This document shows, piece by piece, positions 1 through 8,725 of a DNA stretch of 64,000 bases. The translations under genes and the position numbers were made by a program. Below the pieces are notes generated by a model. That model was not told the DNA's origin. It saw only the letters and a list, made by a program, of their open reading frames with translations, and did not search any database. The stretch is from Natrialbaceae archaeon AArc-T1-2 (lineage in GTDB: Archaea; Halobacteriota; Halobacteria; Halobacteriales; Natrialbaceae), in assembly GCF_030273315.1 (NCBI RefSeq), contig NZ_CP127174.1, forward strand, positions 186,001-250,000, in the 5' to 3' direction. How positions within the stretch are numbered: position 1 is the first letter of the stretch; the number at the start of each line of letters is the position of its first letter.

Positions 1-852
1 GCTGAGAAGAGAACTGTCAACGCATATATTCGAAGAATGATCAGAGATGAGTACGCTGATACAACGATCACTCGTCGGTTCTATTCTGTTTCCAAGTATT
101 ACCATTTTCTCATCAATGACCCGTCTAGAGAATTTGAGCTTGACAATCCAACAGCTGACATCAGTCTCCCTAAGGATCACAATATAAAGAATGTGAGTGA
201 GTACCACCGTGTTCTTGATCTCGATGGCCGAAAAGACATCATTGCTCCGTCTTTTGAACAGCTCAAACCGATCTTCGAACACGTGCCCGGTAAGAAGGAT
301 TTCACGAAAGTCAGGAATGAACTCATCTGTCGTCTTCTTTGGCAGACGGCCGTTCGAAGTGACGAATTGAGTCGGATTCGACTCGATAATATCTCGTGGG
401 ACGACAGGGATATTGAATTACGATCTGCGAAGCTCAATCGAAGAGATCACCCGGATCTATACTATAGACACGTCTGGTGGGAACCGAACATCGATTATCT
501 GATGCACAGATGGAGATCGATACGAGAAGGGGAATCCCCGTACCTGTTTATTGGCGAAAGAGGTGACCAGCTTGAGCCGTCCTATATTAGCCGAATCGTG
601 AAGGAAGCAGCGCACAACGCAGAAATTCAGGAGCCGCTAACTAGAGAGGCTGATGGTAGCGTGAAACAATGGCTATACACGGCACACAGACTCCGACATA
701 GCCGCATCACGCAATTGGCCAATAAAACCGACATGGATCTGAATTTTATCCGCATGATGGCGGGCCACGCTTCGATGGATACGACACTAAGTTATGTGGA
801 TCCAGACTGGGATGAGGCTCAGGCAGCATTTCATAAGGCCACAGAGGGTTAG
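1..852 (+). CDS. Tyrosine site-specific recombinase (integrase), 5' end outside window
   Basis: This is a phage/XerC-type tyrosine integrase that would cut and rejoin DNA at specific sites. The frame is open to the first base of the window and an internal ATG lies at 37, so the true start is probably outside; 283 codons are visible. The first ~85 residues look like the SAM-like core-binding domain. The catalytic domain shows the Arg in TAVRSDEL, the His-x-x-Arg in HRLRHSR, a second His in AGHAS and a Tyr in LSYVDPD as nucleophile, so the active site appears complete. It sits at the left edge of a dense defence region and may mark one boundary of an integrated element, but I saw no tRNA or att repeat to prove it. 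Confidence 0.9.
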   Translation, partial: AEKRTVNAYIRRMIRDEYADTTITRRFYSVSKYYHFLINDPSREFELDNPTADISLPKDHNIKNVSEYHRVLDLDGRKDIIAPSFEQLKPIFEHVPGKKDFTKVRNELICRLLWQTAVRSDELSRIRLDNISWDDRDIELRSAKLNRRDHPDLYYRHVWWEPNIDYLMHRWRSIREGESPYLFIGERGDQLEPSYISRIVKEAAHNAEIQEPLTREADGSVKQWLYTAHRLRHSRITQLANKTDMDLNFIRMMAGHASMDTTLSYVDPDWDEAQAAFHKATEG

Positions 853-969
853 CACTGGTTTCTAAACTCCAACATCTGGCGCACCATACAGAAAATGAGG
901 GACCTTGGGACTCGTGCGGCTGGAGCGAGCGCCGGCGATGACCGCAACGAAGAACCGGTCTGCTCGCGG

Positions 970-1302
970 TTACGCTTCGTCAAGAATCTGTTCCAAGAGT
1001 CCCGGTAGATCGTTGATTCGCTGCCATCCGGCGTCCTCTTCTACGTGTTCTTCAATGATGGAGATCTGCTCGAAGTAGTCGTCCAGAACTTCAGCGCGTT
1101 CCATCGCAAGAGGTGGCGAGCAGTAGTCCTCTTCGATCCAAACGGCTTCATCAGTCTCTGGATCGTACCGAGCCTTCTCCAGCGCCCGTGTCATAGCGCG
1201 ACCAAACGGCTCCATCGCTTCGACCTCGCCGCTGTCGAGGCGTTCGCGGAGCTCTTCCAGTCGCTGGTTATTGGGACGGGCGCGCACGAATCGCTTTGCC
1301 AT
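970..1302 (-). CDS. Small acidic hypothetical protein
   Basis: This is an unrecognised protein of 110 residues if the internal Met at 1302 is used; the frame extends to another Met at 1332. The shorter start gives the more natural N-terminus MAKRFVRARPN. The protein is rich in Glu/Asp, predicted mostly helical, and has no Cys cluster, signal peptide or membrane segment. It lies about 50 bp downstream of the broken sfsA gene on the same strand. The antisense frame at 1045-1356 is a shadow of it. I assign no function. Confidence 0.55.
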   Translation of the reverse strand: MAKRFVRARPNNQRLEELRERLDSGEVEAMEPFGRAMTRALEKARYDPETDEAVWIEEDYCSPPLAMERAEVLDDYFEQISIIEEHVEEDAGWQRINDLPGLLEQILDEA

Positions 1303-1352
1303 AGGCGGATCTTGGTGGCGCTCACTAATCAACCCTCAGCCACAATCCACCG

Positions 1353-2066
1353 TTAGTCGAGGTCAATCGGGAGTTCGTCGTTCTGAAGTCGGTAGTGGGG
1401 TGGTTCGAATGTGGTAGTGATGGCGTGCACCTCTACGCCCGCATCACGCACACGGGAAAGCAAGTCTGCGAAGTCAGGATCTACTTCCCGGTATGGGCGG
1501 AAACGTTCGACATCAGGGCGCTGAACGACGAAGACGACATGGGTTTCGTACCCGTCTTCATGGAGTTTTTCGAGGCTTTGGAGATGACGACGGCCTCGTT
1601 CAGTCTGCCGGTCAGGAAATTTGGCAGTTCCATCTTCGACGTGCGTACAGGATTTGACCTCAACTTACGCAGTGTCACCGTCTGGTGTCGTGAGCCGGAA
1701 ATCTGTTCTCCCGTGATCTGGGAGCGAGGGTTCGCGCTCACGGACTGTGTACTCAGCGAATGCTGGGATGGCATCGCGGCCGAGCGCGCGTTCAAACAGA
1801 TCGTTTGCTAGCGCTGTGCGGACACTCACGTACACATTATCAACGACGACCGCGATCGCGTCGTAATCTGTCGCTCGTTCGGTATCGCTGACGGGCGAGC
1901 AGAGCATCTTGTGTCCCGGCTCAACATTTTCTTTGAGGGCACCGGGATCGCCGAGAAACACGCGTTCGGGTGTGTCACCGAAACGAACGCGAACAACGAA
2001 GCGATTCGGCCGATCAACGATAGTTCCCGTCAGCAACTCCCTATCGATCGTGAGTAGTTTCGTCAT
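1353..2066 (-). pseudogene. sfsA: sfsA (DNA/RNA nuclease SfsA family), interrupted by one nonsense codon
   Basis: Reading from the ATG at 2066, the frame gives MTKLLTIDRELLTGTIVDRPN and continues 133 codons to a TAA at 1665-1667. The same frame then carries on with VEVKSCTHVEDGTAKFPDR and ends at a TAA at 1353, for 237 codons in all. That is the normal length for SfsA, and both halves match the family's OB-fold plus PD-(D/E)XK-like C-terminal half (VEVKS). The TAA falls where the family usually has Tyr before VEVK, so one base change (TAC or TAT to TAA) explains it. The codons after the stop show no decay, so the lesion is recent or a sequencing error. Confidence 0.85.
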
Positions 2067-2117
2067 GCTATTGCTGGTGAATTACTGCGCTATACGTCGT
2101 TGGGGATGGTTTTAGTC

Positions 2118-5100
2118 CTACTCTTCGAATCCTGGGCCAACGGTGAACGAGTCCGCTGCGCAGGGCAGTTGATTATGCTGACACCACTGACAGTGGTCAT
2201 CAGCGATATAGTGAGTGAACGATGACTCTGCGATCTGATCCATTGCTCCTGTCACGGCGACTTCCACGCCTTCCAGTTCGTCTTCGCTGAAAGCTCGTGA
2301 CTCGATCTTCGGCCCGATGCTTCCCACATACGCGTATCCAGCACGCTTGATTGGCTCTTCATAGACATCCCGACAGGCTAATAGATAAATTGGTAGCTGC
2401 TTGTCGTCCTGTATGTCCCGGTGACGTTCGGTGGCCTTGTAATCGATGACGAGTAGCTCGTCATCCGGCGTCCGATAGACTGCGTCAATAAACCCGGTGA
2501 GATCGTGCCCGTCGATATTGAGTTCGAACTCTCGCTCTGCATCGACTACCTCGTAGTTGGAAAGGTCTAACTCGAAGTATCGGTCAATACATTCTTTTGC
2601 TGCTGGAAGCGCATCTTCGTCTCGACGTTGACTGGCGAGCCGTTCGCAGATTTCATACCATTCCTCACGGCGTTGTATCTCCTTCTTGGCTGCCTGCTCT
2701 GCCGTGTCGTGGAAGAGTAATCCGATCGCGCGCTGGGACACGTCACTCCCACCACTACTCGTCGCTTCTTGATAATCCGGGAACGCGTTGACGACGTAGT
2801 CGAGGTAGTGGCTGCGAGGGCATTCCTCGTAGGCTGCCAGAGACGTGTAGCTGTGAGTAAGCGATGGTGGCGGAGTGGATGGTCCACCTAGAGACTCGAT
2901 CTGCAGTCGTGAGCGTTCACTCTCTGTTTTAAGGTGGCCGTCAAGCGATGCTGTTGCGAGTTCTATGATCTGGTCACGTGCCGCCTCTACTGTAAGTGTC
3001 TCCCCGTCGTGGGTGACGGTTCCGCCGACCTCACCGACAGCTTCTAGAGCAAGCGTATTAGTCCAGTCCGCTGCCTCGTCTGGCAAGCACTCCTGTACAT
3101 CGCTCCAGATGGGGAGATCTCCGCGTTGTGGTTGCCATGGGATCCGAGACGGCAATATCTCGTCGACCATGCTCGGAATCGGGTGGGTTTCGTCGTTACC
3201 GTCGTCGTCTGTCCCGCGGCGACCCTGTAAGACGAGAATATCCTCGGCACGTGTGATTCCGACGTGGAACACGCGCCTGGTTTCTCGGGCATCGCGCGCG
3301 ACGTAATCTTCGGCAAACGCTGCAGTCGGATCTTCCGAGATCCCTGTTTCGAGTGTATCGTACGCCCGTGAGCTCGGTGCCCACTCGTCGGCTGTGACTT
3401 GCGGGATGAGAACAACCGGGAAATCAAGCCCCTTACTCTTGTGGACGGTCATCACGTTGACCGCATCGTCAGCAATGTCCGGCTGACTCGTCGGTGTGGA
3501 TCCACTCTCGTCGAACAGTGAGTCATAATGTTCGAGCGAGTCGATGAAGTCCGGCGTGAGTGGCGGTTGAACGGCGCTGTCACCATACTGTTCGATGACA
3601 TTGTCGAGCTGTGCGAGGTCGCGTCGCTCCTGCTCACTAAGATACCACTCAATATTCGTACGGCTCTTCAGTTCGCGGTACAGATGGCTAAGCGAGGCAG
3701 ACTCTTTGATGTCGAGGAGATTGGTGACGTGCTCGCGGGCTTCTGCAACGCGATCGGGCTCCTCGAACTCGTTGAGAGGAGTTTCACAGAGCGCGTCGAC
3801 GAGTGGCGTGTCGCCCGCGTTGAGTGTGCGGAGATCCGTATCGCAGAGCCGGTACCGCATCAGTAGAACGCGATTCCAGCTCACCTCGTCTTCGGGCCGA
3901 GCGAGAGCCTTGAGGTAGGCAGTTACGGTACCGACACCGATTGATTCTGTGGCGAGATCACCAGCGACTTGATACGGAATTCCAGCATCTTCGAACGCTT
4001 CGATGACTGGCGTAGCGTGGTTGTTCTTTCGAACGAGGAGTGCGATGTCTCCCGGATCGTATGCTCTGTCGAGATTGTCTGCCGCCCCGGTTAACAGATT
4101 CTGGACGACAGTTCGGAGCTGGGTTGCCCCGTCTCTTTCGTCGTCTTCGTCGGGTAACTCGATAGTAGCGACAGTATCGGTGTCGTAGTCAGGTTCATTG
4201 ACCCGAGTGAGTGTTTTGTGCTGCTCCCGGTGGTCTAGTTTCGTGATGGCTTCGTTCGCCAGATCGAGGATCGGCTGTCGTGAGCGGAAATTTTCCTCTA
4301 AGGGTTTGTCTGTGAGCGCCGCAAATGCGTTGTCGAGTTCCTCTGTAATGTTGGCGACGTGCGCGCCCCGCCACTCGTAAATTGCTTGATCGTCATCGCC
4401 GACGACGAACAGGTTGTCGTCAGTAACCAGTGATGTAACGAGGTCGAACTGAAGACGGTCCGTGTCTTGAAATTCGTCACAGAATACGTAGTCCCATCGG
4501 CTGGCGATTTCGTCACCGACCGGTGACTCCATCAGGTCTGCAGTCTTTACGACTAGACCGTCGAAGTCGATGAGATTTCGTTCATCGAGTTCACGCTCGT
4601 ATGCGGCGTATCCTGCAGTCAGGTCACGAGCGGTAAGGCAGTCAGAAATAAACGAATCGAGGTGTGTCGTGAGTTCGAGATTGAGATCGTTCGGGATTCC
4701 TTTCGGTGCGCTGCTGTACCCACCGAGCAGGTACTTCGGAAGCTTGTAGGCGGTATCCGGAAGCTCTCGTTCCCCCGCTTCGTGTGCTTCGAATGCGGCT
4801 TCGAGCGCGTCACAGAGAGCAATGAGCCGGTCGAGGAAGTCCCGGACACTGGCTTCCATGCCGTCTGTTCCCAGTGCATCACGTTCCTCAACGAGTTCCT
4901 CACGTGCGTCTGGAAGGCCACCCAACACGCTAGATACAGAACGTCCACCGAGGTGGTTACTGGCGATATTTTCGATTTGTTCTGGCAGGTCTGCGAGATC
5001 GTACACGCGGTCGGCCGGGCCGAGGAACGTGTCGATGTCCTCGGGTGTGATACCACTGCGTTTCATCGACCCGATGAAGTTGAGGAGTTTCGAGGCAGCA

Positions 5101-5576
5101 CCTGACGCATAGCCATCGCTTCCGTACACGTTGGGCTTGACCGATCGGTACTCGATCTCGTCGAGGACATCCAGCACGATGGCGTACTTTTCGGCGTCCG
5201 TAGCGATGTCGAAGTCCGGGTCGAGCCCTGCAGTGTATGCGTAGTCAGAGAGAATCTCGTTGCAGATCGAGTGATACGTGTACGCGTCGATGTCGTATCC
5301 GGCGGTGCCGAGCTTCGCGTTGAGCTTCTCCCGCATCGAATCCGCCGCGTTGTTCGTAAACGTCAACGCGAGAATCCGGTCCGGCGATACGTCTTCTTCG
5401 TTGATGAGGTGCTCGATCTTCCGCACCATCGTGAACGTCTTCCCCGTCCCTGCTCCAGCAAGCACCCGCATCGGATACGCGTCCGCATCAATAATCTCTC
5501 CCTGTTGTGGTTCCGGCGACAGCTCGTCTTCCGGAACTGGGAACCACGATGGATACTCGGTGTTATCGTCGGTCAT
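2118..5576 (-). CDS. UvrD/Rep-type helicase-nuclease, AddA-like
   Basis: This is a superfamily 1A helicase fused to a C-terminal RecB-family nuclease, as in AddA. Helicase motifs are complete: Walker A AGAGTGKT (~residue 40), ALTFTNNAA, DEFQDT (~365), VGDDDQAIYEWRG, LEENFRS, VMTVHKSKGLDFP and VGITRAED. The C-terminal nuclease shows the His of GLLFHDT, the Asp of TGFIDAVY and VIDYKAT (~1045), followed by a CQWCQHNQLPC cluster that may hold metal. At 1152 residues it is of AddA size. It is the last gene of a three-gene operon and its ATG overlaps the stop of the upstream nuclease gene. A role in DNA end processing or phage DNA degradation is inferred; the setting inside a defence island favours the latter. 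Confidence 0.9.
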   Translation of the reverse strand: MTDDNTEYPSWFPVPEDELSPEPQQGEIIDADAYPMRVLAGAGTGKTFTMVRKIEHLINEEDVSPDRILALTFTNNAADSMREKLNAKLGTAGYDIDAYTYHSICNEILSDYAYTAGLDPDFDIATDAEKYAIVLDVLDEIEYRSVKPNVYGSDGYASGAASKLLNFIGSMKRSGITPEDIDTFLGPADRVYDLADLPEQIENIASNHLGGRSVSSVLGGLPDAREELVEERDALGTDGMEASVRDFLDRLIALCDALEAAFEAHEAGERELPDTAYKLPKYLLGGYSSAPKGIPNDLNLELTTHLDSFISDCLTARDLTAGYAAYERELDERNLIDFDGLVVKTADLMESPVGDEIASRWDYVFCDEFQDTDRLQFDLVTSLVTDDNLFVVGDDDQAIYEWRGAHVANITEELDNAFAALTDKPLEENFRSRQPILDLANEAITKLDHREQHKTLTRVNEPDYDTDTVATIELPDEDDERDGATQLRTVVQNLLTGAADNLDRAYDPGDIALLVRKNNHATPVIEAFEDAGIPYQVAGDLATESIGVGTVTAYLKALARPEDEVSWNRVLLMRYRLCDTDLRTLNAGDTPLVDALCETPLNEFEEPDRVAEAREHVTNLLDIKESASLSHLYRELKSRTNIEWYLSEQERRDLAQLDNVIEQYGDSAVQPPLTPDFIDSLEHYDSLFDESGSTPTSQPDIADDAVNVMTVHKSKGLDFPVVLIPQVTADEWAPSSRAYDTLETGISEDPTAAFAEDYVARDARETRRVFHVGITRAEDILVLQGRRGTDDDGNDETHPIPSMVDEILPSRIPWQPQRGDLPIWSDVQECLPDEAADWTNTLALEAVGEVGGTVTHDGETLTVEAARDQIIELATASLDGHLKTESERSRLQIESLGGPSTPPPSLTHSYTSLAAYEECPRSHYLDYVVNAFPDYQEATSSGGSDVSQRAIGLLFHDTAEQAAKKEIQRREEWYEICERLASQRRDEDALPAAKECIDRYFELDLSNYEVVDAEREFELNIDGHDLTGFIDAVYRTPDDELLVIDYKATERHRDIQDDKQLPIYLLACRDVYEEPIKRAGYAYVGSIGPKIESRAFSEDELEGVEVAVTGAMDQIAESSFTHYIADDHCQWCQHNQLPCAADSFTVGPGFEE

Positions 5577-6478
5577 CGTTTCACCTCTGTTGAGAGCCGG
5601 TCAGGACACATCGCTCGATACTCACAATTCGGACACGCTTCCTCGCTGATGATCGCAAACGGCGCGGGGTCGTACGTCTCATTCGTGATGCCGTCGTGCG
5701 CCGCTCGAATCAGCGCCCAAATCGTATCGTGGTGTTCCTCGTAAATCTCGGTCGTTTCACGTGGGTAACCACGGACGGACACGTTGTAGCCCGATGGATT
5801 ACTTTCGAATGATGTGCTGTTGAGTAGCCCGTAGAAGCTGAACCGAACGTCCATCCCGTCCTCGTAGAACGGTTCATTCTTGACGCCCTCTATGTACGTA
5901 GCCGTCTGGAACGCGTTCCGAATGCGCTTCGGTTCGTGGCCATCTCCGTTGAGGTGGTCAGCTAAGTAATCGGCTGTACCAGTCGAAAGCATCCCGCGTG
6001 TGTTTCGCTTGTAGTCGAAGACGTGGAGCCCCTCGTCAGTCCGAATGACGTTATCAGCTTTGCCGTGGAGCCCTCTGCCATCGCGTTCACACTCTACCCA
6101 GCACTCCGTAGCGACTGATCGGCGCGCATGCTCGATCCCATCGCCACCCTCGGGATCGAAGAAGGCATCTATAGCAGCTTGGTTCTCGATTCGCTGATAC
6201 TCCTTGTGAGCAACTGATTCGTAATCGTCCGGAGTACTGTGTTCGTCCCACTTCTCGTCAAAAATACGCATTGCTCGGGCGTGGATCGTCTCTGCATCAT
6301 CACCGCGTTCGGTCGCATCACACACGTCTTCGATAGTTTCGTGGTAGATCTTCCCCTGGTTGAGATAGAGTTCAGTTCGATCTGGTGTGTTGATGTCCTG
6401 TGGGTAGCTGTACTCGTACTGTCGTGGGCACGCCGCATACTTCGCCAGGCGAGACGGCGAAAGCGAATTCTCGCTCAT
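5573..6478 (-). CDS. PD-(D/E)XK exonuclease with four-Cys (Fe-S type) cluster, AddB/Cas4-like
   Basis: This 301-residue RecB/Cas4-fold nuclease shows an N-terminal Cys in KYAACPRQYEY, the His in GKIYHETIE, the Asp of GKADNVI and FDYKRN (~residue 155). A C-terminal trio follows in EACPNCEYRAMCP. The one-plus-three Cys spacing is that of the iron-sulphur nuclease domain of AddB and Cas4. Here the domain is a free-standing gene between an inactive helicase-like subunit and an AddA-like helicase, with 4-bp stop/start overlaps on both sides. The three products therefore probably form one AddAB-like complex with two nuclease sites. It differs from cas4 in lacking cas1 or cas2 neighbours. Confidence 0.85.
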   Translation of the reverse strand: MSENSLSPSRLAKYAACPRQYEYSYPQDINTPDRTELYLNQGKIYHETIEDVCDATERGDDAETIHARAMRIFDEKWDEHSTPDDYESVAHKEYQRIENQAAIDAFFDPEGGDGIEHARRSVATECWVECERDGRGLHGKADNVIRTDEGLHVFDYKRNTRGMLSTGTADYLADHLNGDGHEPKRIRNAFQTATYIEGVKNEPFYEDGMDVRFSFYGLLNSTSFESNPSGYNVSVRGYPRETTEIYEEHHDTIWALIRAAHDGITNETYDPAPFAIISEEACPNCEYRAMCPDRLSTEVKR

Positions 6479-8565
6479 CGCCGCACCTCACCATTTGCGA
6501 ATTCGACACGCGCACGCAACGCTTTCCGCAACTCTTCGCCACGTGTCCCGCTTTTATCGAGCAGTTCTTGAATCTCCCCGAGCTCCGTTTCGACCTCATC
6601 AAGCGAGATCGTCACGTCTTGACTGTTCGCGCGGCGAACATCAGCGAGTGCGTTATCAACTCGGGACAGCAGAAACTCTTCTGCTGCTTGTTCGCTCGTG
6701 ATGTGCGGGTCCGCGGCGTCCGTCACCCATGGAAGGTCCGTATACGCTGCTGTCAGGAATCGTGACGCTTGTGCCCGCTCTTCGAGCGCAGTATCTTCGT
6801 ACTCGTAGAGACAACAGTACAAGCGGTCTGTTGCCGCCTCAGCACCGATCGCCAGGCGTCGCCGTGCGTGCTCGGTATGATACCGTACGAACGGCCGGCT
6901 TGACGCCGTCGAGTCCGTCGGGAATGTCGCATCAACATCTCCGGTGTCGAGTTGTGTGACGCCCGGATAGTCCGGCAGTGACGCAACGCGCTCCGTCGGA
7001 AAGAGACGTGTGAGGAAGGGATCGCCGGGGTATTCACTGTCTGTAAGATTGATCAAGAATACCGCTTTGAACGAGGTATTTTTGATAGCCTGCAAGTGAT
7101 CGACTCTGACACCGCCATCGAGGTCCGTTGCGCTCGTCTGGTTTTGTTGCGACGCGTACTCGTGGGCCCGCTCCAACATCTCTTCGTAAGATTCCCACGT
7201 CGCATCGAGGAACGCTGTGTCGTCCAGGAACGCGGCCATCCGAAATGCACGGCGAACGTTTCCGAACTGTGATCGCGCATCGAGCGGTGGTGCCCGCTCT
7301 GCGATTCGTTCTTTCAACCCGGAATCGGTTGCCCACCACCGCACCGCGTCTTCCAACCGCTCAATCTCGTCGACACGGGCCAAGCGCTCCGTATCGAGTG
7401 CTGGCCCGTGGCCCGGTACCTCATCGTTCTCGTCGGCAGCCAGGTGCCGAACAACGGCAAGCAGCTCCCTGATCGCGGGGTCATCACCGAATCCGGTAAC
7501 GGTCGTGGACTCTGTCGGAATCCCGCTGCGTTCGAACGATTCGATGGTGTCTGTAACGCCACTCCCACTTTGCTTCGTAGCGACCGCGATGTTATCGTAG
7601 CTCCACCCTGGCTGCTCGACGAGTTCCTCGATCTCGTTTGCAATTGCAGCAAGTTGGTCGTCACCGGACTCCGCAGCGAGCACTGAGACTGACCCGGTAT
7701 CCGGATCGTCCACGACAGTTCCTTCCGCAAAATACGCGGCGGTGGCAGCCGGGCGTGTTGATGGCTGAACAGAGGCTGCGCGTCGAGAGTTTCTGAACGA
7801 GACGTAGTCCGTGACTGGGCCTGTCTCCACCCATGTTCTGCGGACACTCGCATGTTCCTCAGCGATACAGACGAGTTCACAGTCTTTCGTGAGTGCGTCG
7901 AGATACGCCCGGTCGAGCGGGAAGAACCCCTCAAATTCGACTGCAAGTACCGCCTCAACGTCGACGATGTCCTCGTCGTCGTCTTCTGTGAGGACATCGA
8001 GTGCTTCGGAGATGAGCTGCCCGCGTTCTATGTGATCGTGTTCAGCAAGCCAGTTGTGGAATGCATCAAGTGCAGCCGTAATCTCTCGGATTTCAGGCGT
8101 CTCGTCGGGAGAAATATCCTGCCACGAGATTGTATTCATTACTTGGGCTACGTCTTCGATGAACGAAGGTTGATCCGACGCCAGTTGTAGATATTCTGTT
8201 TCCCATTCGTAATCAGCGAGGAATCGATGCAGAAGCTCACGCCGTAATGCGTCTGAGAGAATCACTCGATCGTCCGTCTGATTGAGGACATCCGTCGCGT
8301 GTACGACGGGCGATGTCACGTGCGGTGTCGCCGCGCCGGGAAGTCTCTCGTCTAGCGTATCACGGAACGTGTCGGTACTTGTTGGCGCGCCCGTAAGAAC
8401 GAGCACGTCCTCGGAGCCATACTTCTCAAGCAGATTCGCATATTCGTCTTGTGTCGTTCGTTCGACGTTCTCAGCACCGAACGGTGTTCTGACTAATATC
8501 CCGTCAAACTCTCGATGAGATGCATGGTCAGTCATAGGAATTTTGGAATTAGTTTTCACATCCAT
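6475..8565 (-). CDS. Inactivated SF1 helicase-like subunit, AddB-like
   Basis: This first gene of the operon encodes 696 residues resembling the helicase part of AddB without its nuclease domain, which is supplied by the next gene. The Walker A region is degenerate (LTGAPTSTDTF). Later motifs remain recognisable: VDHLQAIKNTSFKAVFLINL (motif V-like) and RRLAIGAEAATDRLY (motif VI-like). It therefore probably binds DNA or partner rather than hydrolysing ATP. A second Met at 8535 (MTDHASHREF) is an equally good start. A TATA-like TATTTACA lies about 15-20 bp before the 8565 ATG, which would give the 8535 start a short leader. Confidence 0.8.
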   Translation of the reverse strand: MDVKTNSKIPMTDHASHREFDGILVRTPFGAENVERTTQDEYANLLEKYGSEDVLVLTGAPTSTDTFRDTLDERLPGAATPHVTSPVVHATDVLNQTDDRVILSDALRRELLHRFLADYEWETEYLQLASDQPSFIEDVAQVMNTISWQDISPDETPEIREITAALDAFHNWLAEHDHIERGQLISEALDVLTEDDDEDIVDVEAVLAVEFEGFFPLDRAYLDALTKDCELVCIAEEHASVRRTWVETGPVTDYVSFRNSRRAASVQPSTRPAATAAYFAEGTVVDDPDTGSVSVLAAESGDDQLAAIANEIEELVEQPGWSYDNIAVATKQSGSGVTDTIESFERSGIPTESTTVTGFGDDPAIRELLAVVRHLAADENDEVPGHGPALDTERLARVDEIERLEDAVRWWATDSGLKERIAERAPPLDARSQFGNVRRAFRMAAFLDDTAFLDATWESYEEMLERAHEYASQQNQTSATDLDGGVRVDHLQAIKNTSFKAVFLINLTDSEYPGDPFLTRLFPTERVASLPDYPGVTQLDTGDVDATFPTDSTASSRPFVRYHTEHARRRLAIGAEAATDRLYCCLYEYEDTALEERAQASRFLTAAYTDLPWVTDAADPHITSEQAAEEFLLSRVDNALADVRRANSQDVTISLDEVETELGEIQELLDKSGTRGEELRKALRARVEFANGEVRR

Positions 8566-8725
8566 ACCGGAAGGGTGTAAATACTTTCCTCACTGAGAGA
8601 TGTGCTCATCCTCTGAAATCCTCTTGCGGACTACATCAGGGCGAGTTCAGGCGTACTTTCATACTCTTCCCATCGAACGTACTGATAATGACTGTCTTCG
8701 CTCGCTCATCAGGGTGCTATGATGG

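Noticed and set aside
1-970. tRNA or att site next to the integrase
   Set aside because: I looked for a cloverleaf or repeated core near the integrase 3' end and saw none; the site may lie outside the window.
1481-1795. Separate minus-strand gene in the sfsA region
   Set aside because: It is in a different frame from sfsA, which reads through the same bases with family similarity on both sides of the stop.
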